Shown piece by piece: positions 12,924 through 26,414 of a stretch of DNA of 64,000 nt (positions are counted from its first letter, which is position 1; each line of letters begins with the position of its first letter). A model generated the notes under the pieces. The model was given only the letters and a program-made list of their open reading frames with translations. It had not been told where the DNA came from and did no database searches. Position numbers and translations under genes: made by a program. This DNA comes from Scatophagus argus. Taxonomy: Eukaryota; Chordata; Actinopteri; Scatophagidae. Location of the stretch: assembly GCF_020382885.2 (NCBI RefSeq), contig NC_058493.1, forward strand, positions 23,123,499-23,187,498, read 5' to 3'.

Positions 12924-13208
12924 CCTGGAGATGTAGTCCTTGGTTTCACAGACTTTGTTGTTTTTTAATTAAAAACTGTCATGGTAAAAGTACTGTAAAC
13001 ATCAGACTCGTAACGCTGCCTCCGCAGTCGGAAGTAACACTAGCAAGTTTGGTTTCCTTCGCAGTCACGTGGTGACGCAGGAGTCACATGACTGTTTATT
13101 CGGACGCAGTAACAAATCCTACATCCTGCTGTCGTTCTTTTTATGTCTTTGCTCGACATAACTCAGTTCGTATCACACACAGTCAATGTTAAGTAGACAA
13201 TCAAACAG
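12924..13208. promoter_or_regulatory. Divergent promoter between slc30a4 and bloc1s6
   Basis: Two non-coding first exons appear to start here in opposite directions. On the minus strand a donor (CAGG|GTAAGT) ends an slc30a4 5' UTR exon at 12924. On the plus strand a donor (AACAG|GTAAGA) ends a bloc1s6 5' UTR exon at 13208. Between them the sequence is CpG-richer than the surroundings. It holds an E-box in GTCACGTGGTGAC (13064-13076) and a second element GTCACATGAC (13083-13092). Both resemble the TFEB/CLEAR consensus GTCACGTGAC; the second differs by one base. No TATA box is evident. Exact start sites are not known. Confidence 0.65.
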
Positions 13209-13462
13209 GTAAGATTGTGTCGACTGAGATAAAATGTTTACGGACTGCGACGCTGCGGACTGTCGTGCTGCTAATGTGTCACCATGTCCATATTACGAAG
13301 CAACCCAGCAAGCTAGCTAAAAACTTCCTGAACGTTTGGCTCAACTGATAATTCCCGTCAGATTAAACTGTGATATCCATCTGTCTGTTTGCTTTGTGTC
13401 TCCTTATAGGTTATAAAAAAGTTGTCTGGGTCAACAGAGTCGTTGCATAATAGGTAGAGGGG

Positions 13463-16244
13463 ATGGAAGATGAAGGACCTTCGTCCCAGAGTGAACTTCC
13501 ACACAGTGAAGGTATGTTTACTGATACTTAACCTGCTCTCAGCTGTATACACCTGTCTAACCTAGAATGACCAGTCTGCCAGAGCTTCAGAAGAGGTTGC
13601 TCCAATCCAGCCTCGCTTTGTGCCTGTCATATGGCAGCTCATGCATCCTCATTCACTTGTGAGTTACCACTACTAGTTTGGAAGATACCATGGCCATCAA
13701 AACAGTGATTGGAGTTAAAGGTTGGGCATGCAGTTTGTGTTTATGTCTATATAACTCTTTGTACAGAAGGTTGTGTGATATATTTTAATTGTGAAAATCT
13801 GCAGCAGCAGCAACTGCAGAGGCTGACATATGCTGTTCTTACTGTAAGCCAAGCTCCAAAAATGATGGATCCTGCACTTCCCATTATGCAAGTCAAAACC
13901 ACACTTTTGGCTCTGTTGTGTTCATGTCATGTCGGAGTTATCACTTCCTGACTTGTAAATGTCCAGGCTATGATTAATGACTAAGAAATGCTTTCTGAAT
14001 GCTCTAATATAATCGACTCAGAAATCCAGGAGTGCCTGAAAACAAGTGAATACGCATCCTTCACATTAGTGTTTTTCAAATGCAGATTTAATGGATGTAG
14101 TGTTATATTGTCAGTGCACAGTTTTGTTAACCCTTACATGACCAGCTCTGCATTCATATGACTATCTTGAGTCATCTCATTAAGAATTAAGAATCACTTT
14201 ATTGGCAGTATATATATTTTTACATACACACACTGAATTCGTCTTCTGCATTTGACCCATCCTTAGTTGAACACACACATGCAACACCCAACAAATTACA
14301 TGCAGTGAAACACACACAGGAGCAGTGGGCTGCATCAAGTGACCGGGGAGCAAATTGGGGGTTAAGTGCCTTGCTCAAGGGCACATCAGCTGGCTAATGG
14401 AGGGGGGGAGCATTTTTCGCATTAATCACTCCACTCCACCACACCACACAAAAATATGTCCTGCCCGTCCGGTGGAGGAATCGAACCAGCGCTTCTCCAG
14501 CCTGTAGGCCACGGCTGTCCATGCTCATGACATGAACAGTCCCAAGTCATAAACATGAGTCTTTCTTATCTCTGCCATCTCTCCTATGTCACATGAAAGT
14601 ATGATAAGTACAATGCCTGCTTGACTGCTTTTGGCCTTTACTTGACAAAAAGTTCACTTAAAACAATGCAAGCTGACATTTCAAGTGTCTCACTTCTCTT
14701 CTTCAAGAACAGAAGAGGTGAAAGGTAGCTTCCCAGATTTCAAGGATATCACTGATATGTTTGTGAAGCTAAAATCGCCATCAGACCACAACAAATTGGC
14801 AATAACTGGTTAATATAGAATATTTTTGGTGCAACACTGTGAAAATGCTTTGTGTGTTTAATTTCTCTTTAATATTTGACAGATCTCCAGGTGGCACAGC
14901 AGGGATCACTGACTCTGGAGAGCTCAGCACCTGTCGAGGACGTGTTTGTGGATAAGAAAGCAGTGGACAAACTGACTGAAGGATTACTCTCTCACTACCT
15001 ACCAGATCTGCAGAACTCTAAACGAGCCCTCCAAGAGCTCACGTGAGTGTTTCCCTGCTTTGTGTTTCATGACACACGGTCATTACATCTGATGGTCACC
15101 ACTAAGGTAACACTTAATAGGTACTGTAATGTATTTTCTATTATTTTTTAACATGCACCATTTCATCCAGTCTGCTTGAGAGGAAAACTACCAAAGTGCA
15201 AGGGGGTTGGGTTAGATCAGGAACAGGTAAATATGGGGCCAGTTAGTGTCGGTTTTAGTATATTGATTTGAGGACAATAAAAATAAAAAAGAAGCAATGA
15301 AAAACTATTCCTCCTTCTTTCAGAAATTTCTGTGATTCCCACAGAAACATGTTAACATACACAGACACCAGTAAGCAGTGAACAAACAGGCTGCACAGGA
15401 ATTCATGCATCAGGCAGAGCCGGATGGATGGGTTGACCAGTTGCTTAAATGCTGGTAGTGTGTAATAAGTCACGGAAAACAACCTGAACTGTCTTTCACA
15501 AACATGTAAAATTCTGTGGGACACGTCTAAACATGCTGTCAATGTCTGAAGGATTAGCATATTTACTTTATTTACTTTTCTTTTTCTATCTGTTGACTTG
15601 TGGTGTTGAAAATTCAATAAATGTTCTCAATGTCTCTGTGAAAATGTGCACCCGAGGACATTTATTTCCTCCTATTCATTTCTGTCTCAACCAGACAAAA
15701 CCAGCTGATATTGTTAGACACACTGGACCAAGAAGTCACCAAGTTCAGAGAATGTAACACCTTACTGGACCTCAATTCACTGGTGTGTTTGGACTGAAAT
15801 ATAAGCTCATTTGTGCTCATGTTGCTTTTGTTTGTACTTTCTGCACCAACCAGCAGCAAGGATTCCTAATGCAGTTTGTTCTGTCTTTAGTTTACAGAGG
15901 CGAAGATTTACCACAGTAAGCTGGTGAACATAAGGAAAGAGATGATTATGATCCACGAAAAGACAACTAAACTAAAGGTATCTCCAGTCTCAGATGGATT
16001 TAAGTGTTTTGCTAGCGTTAGTACAGTTGAGGCCGCGCTAAAAAGATAAGAAGCAAATATTGGTGGATGGTCCAGATTAAACAGTGCATACACTAATCAA
16101 ATGCTGTTTGTGGTTTTCTTTCAGAAAAGAGCTTTGAAGCTGCAGCAACAGAAGCAGAAGGAGGCACTGGAGAAGGAGCAGCAACGTGAGAAGGAGCTGG
16201 AGAGAGAAAGGCAGCTTATTGCCAAACCTGCCAAAAGAACATAG
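13463..16244 (+). CDS. bloc1s6: Biogenesis of lysosome-related organelles complex 1 subunit 6 (pallidin)
   Basis: Subunit of BLOC-1, the cytosolic octamer that directs cargo from early endosomes to melanosomes and other lysosome-related organelles and binds syntaxin machinery. Coding exons: 13463-13511, 14883-15042, 15695-15782, 15891-15977 and 16125-16244. They join in frame to 167 aa; human is 172. After a short variable N-terminus come the conserved LTEGLLSHYLPDLQ segment, a long helical coiled coil, and a charged Gln/Lys/Glu-rich C-terminal helix (KRALKLQQQKQKEALEKEQ) ending AKPAKRT. The ATG at 13463 lies in the second exon, 53 nt after its acceptor. The head-to-head position with slc30a4 matches human. 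The 3' UTR extends past 16244, but its end is not clear. Confidence 0.95.
14178..14525 (-). mobile_element. tRNA-derived SINE, full-length-like copy
   Basis: Read on the minus strand from 14525, the head resembles a tRNA gene. It has an A-box-like TGGCCTACAGGCTGG and a perfect B box GGTTCGATTCC. A body with TTGAGCAAGGCACTTAACCC follows, and the tail is TACTGCCAATAAAGTG. This head-body-tail order is that of fish tRNA-derived SINEs. It is inserted in bloc1s6 intron 2 in antisense. A second copy of the body and tail lies at 62225-62420 and a possible third at 49600-49720. The tRNA-like part is not a functional tRNA gene. Confidence 0.75.
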
Positions 16245-19200
16245 AAACTCCACGTATGTCTGCTGTGTTGATGGAACATACATGTGGTTTTGCATGTTTT
16301 AGCCTGTTTCTGACATATCAGCTCAGAGATACATCAGTGTGCGCCATTTCCCAAAGTGCAAATGTTTTAAATTTAAAAGGATACATTTTGTCGCATGTTT
16401 GCCTTTGACAGAATGTTGTAGGCAGTCAGACAGGCAAAGTGAGACCATGGAGACAGGAGGTGAGATGCAGGTAGTATTTCTGACCAGATCCCAACCAGGA
16501 ACCACTGGGACCCTGAAGCCCCAGCTTTTTTTTTTTTTAGGTCTTTGAATGCGTTTCCATCACACTGAATATTGACGTCAACTTTTACTTATTGTCCAAC
16601 TTCAATGCAACAGGTGTGCTTACCACATACCACAGTGTAGACAAAAAGAGTAGATATGACTTTTTACAAGACTATCTCAAGCAGGTTTTTATAGTACCGA
16701 CCATTTTAACTGGAGCTGTGGAACTTGAGTTCAGGGTTTTTGGCGACAGCTTATGCAATCAGATGTGCTGTGAGAAACTGAAGTTGGTAGAATAGGACTG
16801 AGGTTGGCTTTAAAAATATTTCTCTCCAACAGTATTAAACACTGTACATGTGTTGCATCATTTTTAGTATTTTGTTTTGGTTGAGATATTTGTTGTTAAT
16901 CCAAACTGATATCTTCTTCCTGCTGTTTCTTAAGCTGTATGACGACACTCAAACATATTTATATCTACAGTGGGCAACAAACAAGAACAAGCAAGAATTT
17001 TAAAATTTGAAAGTGCGAAACAGTCTTTATTGTAAGAAATTCAAAAAAGGAAAAAAAAATATTTAGAAATACTTTGGAAAATGGTTCATTTCGTATAAAG
17101 TATTTGTGATTCTTGGGCTAAAACTTGCATGATCACTGGTATGATCATTTATGTCCGATATTGCCAAGATGAACACAAACCAAAGATATGAAGTGTATCA
17201 TGAAATGCTGGTACTTCCTGTTGTCAACCGTCGATGAGACACACAAACTCGAGCACTTCCCTGAGAATGGAACAAATTACTCAAAGACATTTTTTGCAGC
17301 TGTCGGAGAACGACTGGGAGGAGAATCGATGTGTTTGCTTTCTTTTTGTTAAAGTCTTAATATATGTTGCCGCTGGGCTTTCAAGTTCTGTTAGTGTTGA
17401 ATGTTATAAAATGGATGTGTTGTTTAAAATCAGATAGTTCTGCACTAAACCTAACTGACTGTATTTCTGTGATTCAGATAAACAACATGGACTGGTTTGT
17501 AGCAAAGAGATTTGTATGTTTAATTTTTCCAGATTTAATTAAACATTTTCTGAACTGTACATTGCAGTATGTGTGAAGATTAGTACATTCTCTGGTGCTA
17601 TTTGCCACTGTTGCAAACAAATTATATTGTAAAATGGTCTCCTAAATGTGTTTGCAAGAGATTCACGTCTCCATATCTGGTAACATGGTGTAAACTTCCC
17701 CTTTTCATGCTCAATGATTTGACTGTGTTAACTGCAGTAAGCATCTCAGTCCAGCAGGGGTCAGCAGAGACCAGAACTCATTTCTCCAGCCGTGATCCTC
17801 AAGTGTGCTCTGTGGAGGGCTGGCTTCCTGCTGGTGTCTTCAACATTTTTACACCAGCTGATGTCGCTGCTTAGCACACTTATAATAAGAGAGGAATATT
17901 TAATCAGTGAGTTCAGCCTGTTTTATCTTTGGTTTTAGCTTTTTTCTTCCATGCATTGTACGCAACTGAACATTTAGGGTGCAACACATCATGTAACAGC
18001 AGCTAACAGGCTGGTAGAATGGAGCACCAGGACTGATCTTGGTTTACAGACTTAGTTGGTTCCCAATTAGCCATATGTCCCCGCCCCCATAAACTTTTAA
18101 TTGTCACTGAATTGGTAAACACTAGCCAGATGTTTTCAACCAACTCTGCCTCTTGTCAGACTTTTTATGTACCATTGTCACGTACCACCCATACAAACAG
18201 AACTCTGTTGACAGAAAAGTAGGTTACATTCCTCTCTGTCCCAACACAAGCATGTGTTTGTTTCTCCCCCGTCAAATTCACATAAAATTCTAATTTTATT
18301 CTTACTACTACAGCAGGAAACTCAGTCAAAACCAACATGGCTTGGTCCACACCCGCCAAGTCTCTCTAAAGAGCGGAAACTGCACCACAGTGTGGCCATG
18401 GAGGGGTCCAGACTCAGGCAGACCTGAATCCACACTGATGAAAGTCAGGCAATCCAGTAGAAACCACATTTTGAATATAGTTTTCAGTACCTTGACATTG
18501 TTTTTGGTCTCTAAATACAGTGGCTCTATATATGAATGCCTGGCCTCAGTGCTGTTAGATTTCCTCATTTTTCTGAAACTGGGTCAGAGCAATGTGAAAG
18601 CCAAAATCTGAAAAATGTTCTGCTTAGGTCCATCATGGAGAAAACTTTGGCAACATATCAGTTTTTTGTTTTTGTTTTTGTTTGGTTAATATGGACACTT
18701 TTTATGGTTTTATGTTTTTTATTTAGCAGAAACGAGCATAAAATGAGCAGGTCTTGTTTGTGATTTTAATTGTGTTAAATTTGTGAAATAAGGGAAATAG
18801 CAAATAAATAGCTGTTTAGGCTCCCAGAGATGCTTTAGGCTACCATGTGGTCTCCAACCATGGATAAATAATTAAAAAACAAACAAACAATTGAATTCGA
18901 AAATGGAATCCAGCCAGTAAGCTTTTATTAGCTTACTAGCCTTTTCTTTAATTTTCACTCATCTCCACAAAGTTTTATTTAATAACCTTTCTTTATTTAT
19001 CCACCTCCAACTTACTTTGATTCCAACAGACCCAAAGAATTTACCAACAGAATCTTAACTCTAAACTATTTAACACTTTACTACTTAATACTGTGACTGA
19101 ACAGGGCTCTGTTTTTCCAGGACGAGGTGGTGTTAGAGGCCTCAGAGGTGGACAGCTCAGAGTAGCAGTGGTTTCCAAGGCTGGGCCCTACTCCTCCAAG

Positions 19201-21229
19201 CTTGTGTCTGCTTTTAGAAACTTGGCCATCGGGGAAAACACAAACCCCATTTTGCCAAAGCCACAAGCGAGTCACAGACATGGAGCAGGAGCAGCAGATG
19301 ATGATGTTGTATAGCAGACAGCCTTCCTGTCTAAGTAAACAGTGATTCAGACGGGTGAGGAGTGGGAGGCTGTGGTCTGTTTCAGACTGGCAGCACCAGG
19401 CCTCTCCCTGACCCACCATAACAGGATATGGTCCTCAGGCCCAAACTGAGGACGGTTGCATCATGTTATTATTTCCCTCAGGTTTTACCATTTGGTTGGA
19501 TTGGTAGTATTCATGCAAACTGTGTATCATGAGAAGAGTTGGCTTGAAGGCCCTGGAAAACATATCTCTTTGTGGTGTTTTTGACCAAAGTGACAGTGAA
19601 TGAGGTTACTTTTCTTTCTCATCCAGGTCTTATATAACTCTGCATACGCACGTCTGTTTAAGTGGGCATGGAGAACATTAGTAATTTGGTTTGTGTGACT
19701 CAACAGATGGTTCAGAGGAGATGTTTAAGCATAACAATTTACTATGTAACCACCACATCTTTGCAAAACAATAATTTTAAATTTATTTAGATCTGACATA
19801 TGAATGCGAATATTAACCTAAGAACAGTGTTTCTGACATTTTATAGTGCTTACAGTGTTTTTATTTGGTGGTCAACAACATGTGACAACCATATTTTGGA
19901 GCTGCTTTGCATAGAAAGATTTTATATGTCAAATATATTCTCAGCTCATAAAACTTTACGCAATGATTTATAAGTAAACAACCTTACAATAGATAAGGTA
20001 GATAAATTAACTTAATCTATCATGGCTGGATTGTCCTGTTGGGGACCACAGAGCAAAGATAAGCAGCGATTTGATAAAATTAAGTTAATTTAACAATGTG
20101 AAACATGAAAGTCAGTCCTTTACTAACTGTAAGTAACAAATAGTACAAAGCCTCCATTGTAAGTAAAAGGTCTGCATTATTTTATTTTGGTGACCATTAA
20201 AGTAAAATGCCTTAATGTGTGAGTACAGTAAACACTGTTACATCAACAGGTTTTTTGCTTTGTGTGATATATTGGATAAATTTACCTGTTTGAGACTCAA
20301 ACAGTTATTTGTTATTAAAAATCTCCTCGGTGAAACTACTAACAACTGCAGGGACATGAAATATATGACAGCTGGACAGTTTTGTAAGGGGTCATAACTC
20401 AATGACAATCTCAAATGACATACTGAATTTTATGAGATTGTGTTTTTTATGATAAACCTTCACTATCACTTCAATTAGTCCCTCTCAAGGTTAATTTCTG
20501 CTTATTACATGGCATAAATGAAAGCAGTAAAATGTGTCCGAGGCCCATCATTTTTCTCTCGACACTGTATCTAATATCTAAAAGGACTGATAGCAGGACA
20601 ACCCCTTAACAACAGCATACTGAATGCTTCAGTCTTACAAAACAGATCCATGAGAACCTCTACAAACATCTTCTCTTGAATTAGGATTGACAGCACTTTC
20701 ACATAAATGCCCTTTTTTAAATTTTATTTTCATAATGGATCTGTGCTTTTAGCGATCCTTCATATCATATGTAACTCCAGTCAGACTTTCTGAAAAGTTT
20801 TCTTTTTACGGGAGTCTTTTGCAAGGGAGTTATTCTTCCTCATTTAGGAAATTGATTTAAAATTCTGTAATATAGAAACAGGAAGTAACTTTAAGTGGCA
20901 TGTGGTTTTCAGAATCTCATTAAGTAAACATAGAAATTATGTCTGCAATGCTGCTCTGACTTGCAATGTTTTCTGCACGTTTACATCACACTCCCATTGC
21001 TACCACTGCTGATATTTGTGTGAGATGTCTATTAGGTCGAGTGGCTTGCTGACTGTGTAATTGAAGAGTTCCTGGTTCCGGTTAGGAATGTTTGTTTCAC
21101 GTGACCAAGACACCCCTCTGTTAATTCTCAACAGCATTGATATAATATATATATATTATATAAAAATGCACAAAAATACTTAAACAAGACAGTTTACTTT
21201 GACCTAAATACCGTTTAGTATGTTGTGTC

Positions 21230-21435
21230 ATGTATACACATTTAGCATGTTAGCATGCTAACATTTGCTAAGTAGCACAAAACACTTCTGAGTCACAATG
21301 TATAATTAGATCACCACAGTCATGAGGCTTTATTTTCTGAGCACTTTGGATATCTGTACAGAGGTTTATGGCAATCCATCCATCAGTTGTTGTTATTTCA
21401 GTCTGGACCAAAGCATCATACCAAAGCATCATGCC
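21230..21435 (+). repeat. Degenerate dispersed teleost repeat
   Basis: Contains 'tagcatgttagcatgctaac' followed by 'atttgctaagtagcacaaaa' and, further on, 'ttatggcaatccatccatca' and 'atttcagtctggaccaaagc'. These strings recur together in a very common teleost interspersed repeat. The 16-bp perfect palindrome TGTTAGCATGCTAACA lies at its left end. It is internally deleted relative to the pattern I remember. Confidence 0.55.
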
Positions 21436-21990
21436 ATTCTTTCATTTGCAGTGTGTTTTTGTTTATTTATTTTTTGTTTTGTTTTCATTAAACTTAGTTA
21501 TATGTTGTAGACAGCCCATAATCTTGTTAGGTTAGTTAGAAAAGCATAACTCGACTTATCACAGATAGGATGAAAATTGCAAGCTTTTGCAAGATGTAAC
21601 ATTGTTACATCTACTGGCTGGTGGATATAACAAACGCACCCTTTTTTCAAGGCGGGCTGTTTAAACTGATGGTCTGTCCACTGCTGGGGCTAGACATGGC
21701 TGCTGTCCTAGCTTGTTTCTGGTATTTATCGCTTGAAAACACTTTTGAATAATACTATATATTGTATTAGGTCAGTACTGTTGTTCTGAGATAGCTTGGT
21801 GGAGGGTGGGTGTTTGTGCTGCACGCTGGCCACATTTAGCAGCTCTGTTTGTTAACTGTCGGCCATATTGGACATAGGCCTCAAACACACACTCCAAGCC
21901 AGAAGCTTCAAGAGTTTCCTGTCTTCCGGACCACTCAGACCCAGTCAGACAAGTTTCACCGAGAGGCAGAATATCACCGCTTCACTTCTA

Positions 21991-22072
21991 CAAGCTAAGT
22001 ACTTGCTCTTTGCTTTTCCTAACATGCTGAGCTGATGTCAGTCTGGTGTTCGGTCTGTTTGTGCTCTTGTGT
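21991..22072 (+). repeat. Direct repeat, copy A
   Basis: Pairs with 23287-23375. Both start with CAAGCTAAGTA and, after 30 and 37 nt respectively, share a 52-nt block (22021-22072 versus 23324-23375) with 48 identical positions. Family unknown. Confidence 0.75.
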
Positions 22073-23286
22073 CAGAAAGCTCTGAACACGATGTCTGCTG
22101 GTCGATATGCTCTTATGCTGCTGCTCCTGCATTGGTACTGGTTCTTCCAACCATGTCTTGAAGTGGCTGAACTTTGTTTTCATCTGATGTTTGGCTTGTG
22201 TCTTGTGGTCTTTTAATACTGTTACATGGTGTTGAAATATGAATCTTAAAGTCTGAGTTTTAGAGGCCTTGTGTTATTGCCTGGTTTGGTTTGGCCATAT
22301 TTTCTCTTTGGTTGTAGCAATTGTTTATTGTTCGATGATATTAGAAATGTAATGTGAGTAACTGGTTGCCTGCTGCTGTGAGATTTTGATGTGCTGTAAC
22401 TTGCTGCTGCTTATTGGATGAATTGTTTGGTTTACTTGTATCCATATCATGATACTTGCATACCTAGCTTGTTTGAAAATGCTGATACACGGTAGATTTC
22501 ACAGCTTTGTATCAAATGTGTATTCTTTTTGTTGGTTTTGTTCCTCATCCTCATTTCTTGATTTTCTTGTGTTTGCTTATCACTTCACCACTGGTATCAA
22601 AATTGTCAAACAATACCCAGCTGCAGCCAGTACAATGATGGTGGTGGGAAGCGCTCCCTTAATGTGAGCGAATGGTACGTGTAGTGTTGGTGAACGCAGC
22701 CTGAGGCCTGGCTCCTCTACTGCCAGTTTCCTTATCAGGGCCAGGTTAAATAAGGCACCTGTTTGCTTATGTCAGTTTCTTTTGGCTCCTGTCCTGTGTC
22801 GGTTGTGGCCAGCAGTGTCTGGTTTTGTTAGCATGTTATGAAAGTGACAGCCAAGTAATCCTTTTTACTCTGTATTCATTTATCAGTTTATGTCCTTACC
22901 TCTAGCATTTGCTGAGTAAAATTATAGTTGTCCTGCTTCCCCCCCACCTTTGGAGTGATTCCATGTGTTAACACCCCAGAGGCTGGATCATTATATCAAA
23001 GTGTCATTTTAAGTGCGCTGCATTGTGAGCCCCACGAGTTTCTGTTCACCCTTGATGGATGAACCTACTGTTTCACTGCTGCTGTTTTGCTCCACGTGAT
23101 TTGGTTTGGACTTTTGATTAGTTTAATTGAGTTTTTGTTGTTTTGCAGAACCAGGTGGGTTGCTTTATAAGGATGCACAGTGTGGATTTGTAAATTTCTA
23201 TGAGTTGAGTGCCATATAATAGTGTGTGGAAGTAAACTGCATAGGTTTTGCTTTCTTACTACTTTGGTGTCACCGTGTGACGTTGA

Positions 23287-23375
23287 CAAGCTAAGTAGTA
23301 AGTATTACCTTTTTGTTCTATCTAACATGCAGAGCTGGTGTCAGTCTGGTATTCAGTCTGTTTGTGCTCTTGTGT
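23287..23375 (+). repeat. Direct repeat, copy B
   Basis: Second copy of the 21991-22072 unit, same orientation, about 1.3 kb downstream. The arrangement could be a segmental duplication or decayed long terminal repeats. Confidence 0.75.
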
Positions 23376-26343
23376 ATGCATTCACGTGGCCATGTTGGCT
23401 AACTAATAGCTTGCATTTGGAAACACTCACCAGAGTGCATAAATACTGAAATCCTCAAACTTTGACGGCCCGTCCTTGGAACTCATTCTAAAAGATGTGA
23501 CATCAAGAAGAAACTTTATATCATCCGGTTACACGCTTCCAACCAAGTTTCTAATCGCACAATCTTCTCCTCTTCTCCCTAACTTGCCACGTATCCGGGG
23601 GCCGGGGGCATGAGCACCTTTACAATATCTGAAATAATGAATCTCATCAGATAGTCAATTTTTGGCAGTTTATGATAGTTAGTGTAACCAGCCAAATGAA
23701 CACACGGTAGAGAGCAAGTGCAAAGATATCCAACCTAAATGTAAATAGTATTAAAAAAAATGCTAATAAAGTTCACAAGAGCTTCCTTTCTGCTACCTAC
23801 ACACATGTGCACACACTCTATAGCTTGGACTGTTGCTGTTGCCCATCTGTGCTGTGTAAATCCACACTGTATCATAGTTGCACTTTACTCTCTGAAGCTG
23901 TGGTCAAGGCTGGTGGCTCGGGCTGAGATGCAGATTGGTGTCACATCCAGGGACTTGTTCCATAAAGAGATGTTCACCAGATAAACTTGTGTTATTTTGG
24001 TTGGTGTGACTCATTTTCCAGTTGATTGTGTTGTTTATGGCAGCTGTAATTCTGGTTTTGATGATTAGCTGTTTGAATTCAGAATATCTTTGTAATAATA
24101 AGCTGCGCTTGTTGGCTGTAAAGATCACTGCTCTTTTTACCACTGCTGTTTGCTCTGGTGGGTCAGTTGAATAGGGGTTTTACCTATCACCAGTGTTTAC
24201 TAGTGTCTGTGCAATACCCGAGTTCCATTTTTGATTTTGGGAAGAACAGTCACTTAAAGTGTTGCCATAGTTTCATTTATGCCAATTGCAAATGTTTATT
24301 GCATGTGGATTTATGTTGTTGTCAGCCTGAAAACTTTCTCTATTAAGTTTAACCCCATTCTGATGGAAACCTGAGTCAAGTTTCTTAGTCTGCTAAACAC
24401 TTTCGGTGCTTCACAGCAAAACAGTGTTGCAGCATTCTCCTAAACAACTGAGGCAGATGGGGACTTGTTAAAATACAAAAGTTTCTTTCAAATTGAAGAA
24501 AGTTTTGGCCCTGATTTGGCTCCATATCTCACCACCTGTGTGCTGCAGCAATAGCAGTGCAATCTGTACAGTTAAAGTGTATAATGCCATGTATGGGTTA
24601 CAGATAGTCTTGTTGTGTCTGGGCTGTGGTGTAATTTCTCCCAGGGCCAGTGCCCCTCAGCGTAAACACAGACAGAGGTGGCTGAACCACAGCAGGTCAA
24701 AAGCCGTATTCACATCATCATTCATCGGCCCCACAGGTGTGGCGTTAAGCCTGCTCAGCTCACTGCCACTTCCGCTTCAGAGGATTATATTTTCAAAAAC
24801 AAGTCCCTACTAAAACCCCAGTCGTCACAAAAGGTTTTATGGCACGAATGGCTGGTTTCAAGGGCTCCTCTTAGACTGTAATAAAAGTGGTAAATATAGA
24901 AGCAACTCGTGGGCTGAAAAGGAGGCTTTGAAGAGCAGTGCACTTGTGGTGAAGGGAAAGGATGATTTGATTAAATGAATGTGCGCTGTCCTTGTTGTTT
25001 TCTTTGGCTGAGTAGAAAATGAAAACAGGAAGAAGCGTGTTAAAGGATTCATTGCAAAGCTGTGAGCGAGACAAAGAAATTATTTTCAGACAAGGGGCCG
25101 CAGAAATCACATTCACCTCCACTGTCAGGGTGGTTTGCGGTTGCGCAACCGAGTCCTGTCTGACCTGTGTGATGTGGAGATGTGATAATCCAAACCTTAA
25201 CTGTATGGAGTTAGAGGTCTGAAGGGAGGATTTATAGTGTTGTTTATATGCTCTATTTGAGTCAACCGCAGCAGACTGTCGCTTCCTTTGCTTTTTGGAT
25301 GCCCTGCGTAGAGGTGTGTAAAGAGACAGAGCAATAAACGGGTGCAGTATAAACACATTTCAGCAGGATGCAGACAGAAAAGCAGGCAGACAGACACTTG
25401 CACACATACACAAACAAAATGCAATGAGAGCCAGTACTCTGCAGCCCTCATAACCCTGTGTGTGGCGGTTGGTGTGGTTTACAAAACTGCAGGGTTTGGC
25501 ATGCTGTCCATAAGTAGTACGGGTGTCAGAGGACGACGTCCTCTATCACCACAGCGCTATCTATCCATGAAATATGGCATGGAATGAGAGAGGACAATGA
25601 GTTCACAGTAACCCAGTTTCTGCCAAGACCCACTTCGCTGAAAAATATACAGCTTTAGCTTGTTGAGTTTGTTTATAACATTCCAAACTGCTCCTGACTA
25701 CACTGCTGTGTGTATATAAGAAAAGCCACAGAAAAGTAAAGTATTATAGGAGCAGAGGTAGTAAAACGTATGCAGCCGTGATTTAGGGCAGACCTGAAAG
25801 AGACTTCGCAAGGGAGGCCTTGCCAGCAGCAGTCAAGGTTACATAACTGCTTATCTCTTGCATCCGAGTCTAGACTGACCAAATTGCACACGCTGTAAAG
25901 TAACAGCTATTATAAAATGAGTTAGCTCTCGTTTGAGGAAATTAACACCATCTCATAATGTTTTTTGGCGTCAGAGCTAAGCATGTTGTGAGTTACTGTT
26001 AAAATGTTGAGCCACACGAGGATGTCTGCACCTGGTTTTGGTTGCAAATCTCACATAGAAAGCAATGAAAAAGTGATACCACTGGCTGTGGCTTTGCAGA
26101 AAAATAGCACAAGATAAAAGTTTTTGCCTTTTTAAAAGTTTTGTCCAAGCTGAAAACAATACACTGCAAACAGATGGGCTCAAGTAGTTTGGTGTTTGTG
26201 CTGCTCAATACTAAAGTAGGCAGCAGGAAATTCCCAAGATGGATAAGATTGAAATCGGATCTCCCCTCTTTCTCTCTCTCTGTTCCTCTCTCCCCTCAGT
26301 GCATTTAAATGAACTGGCGGTTTGAACTATTCAAACACAATCC

Positions 26344-26381
26344 TTTTGTCCGCCGTAACATTTGAGTCACGGCGGACAAAA
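26344..26381. repeat. Perfect inverted repeat, 13-bp arms
   Basis: TTTTGTCCGCCGT (26344-26356), a 12-nt loop, then its exact reverse complement (26369-26381). The stem is GC-rich in an AT-rich region and lies about 35 nt before the DNA element that begins near 26415. Confidence 0.85.
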
Positions 26382-26414
26382 TATATTACTGAGTTTAAAC
26401 GTACAAGCCAGTTG

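Noticed and set aside
14460-14525. A tRNA-like sequence with a perfect B box
   Set aside because: It is the head of a SINE: it continues into the SINE body and tail, and a full cloverleaf is not supported.
23221-23243. A string resembling miR-147 (GTGTGTGGAAGTAAACTGC), considered because miR-147 lies near SLC30A4 in human
   Set aside because: Mismatches in the body, no stem partner, and it falls between decayed repeats.
24871-25356. A 161-codon open frame on the minus strand in the gene-free interval
   Set aside because: No similarity to a family I know, low-complexity residue use, and no splice or promoter context.
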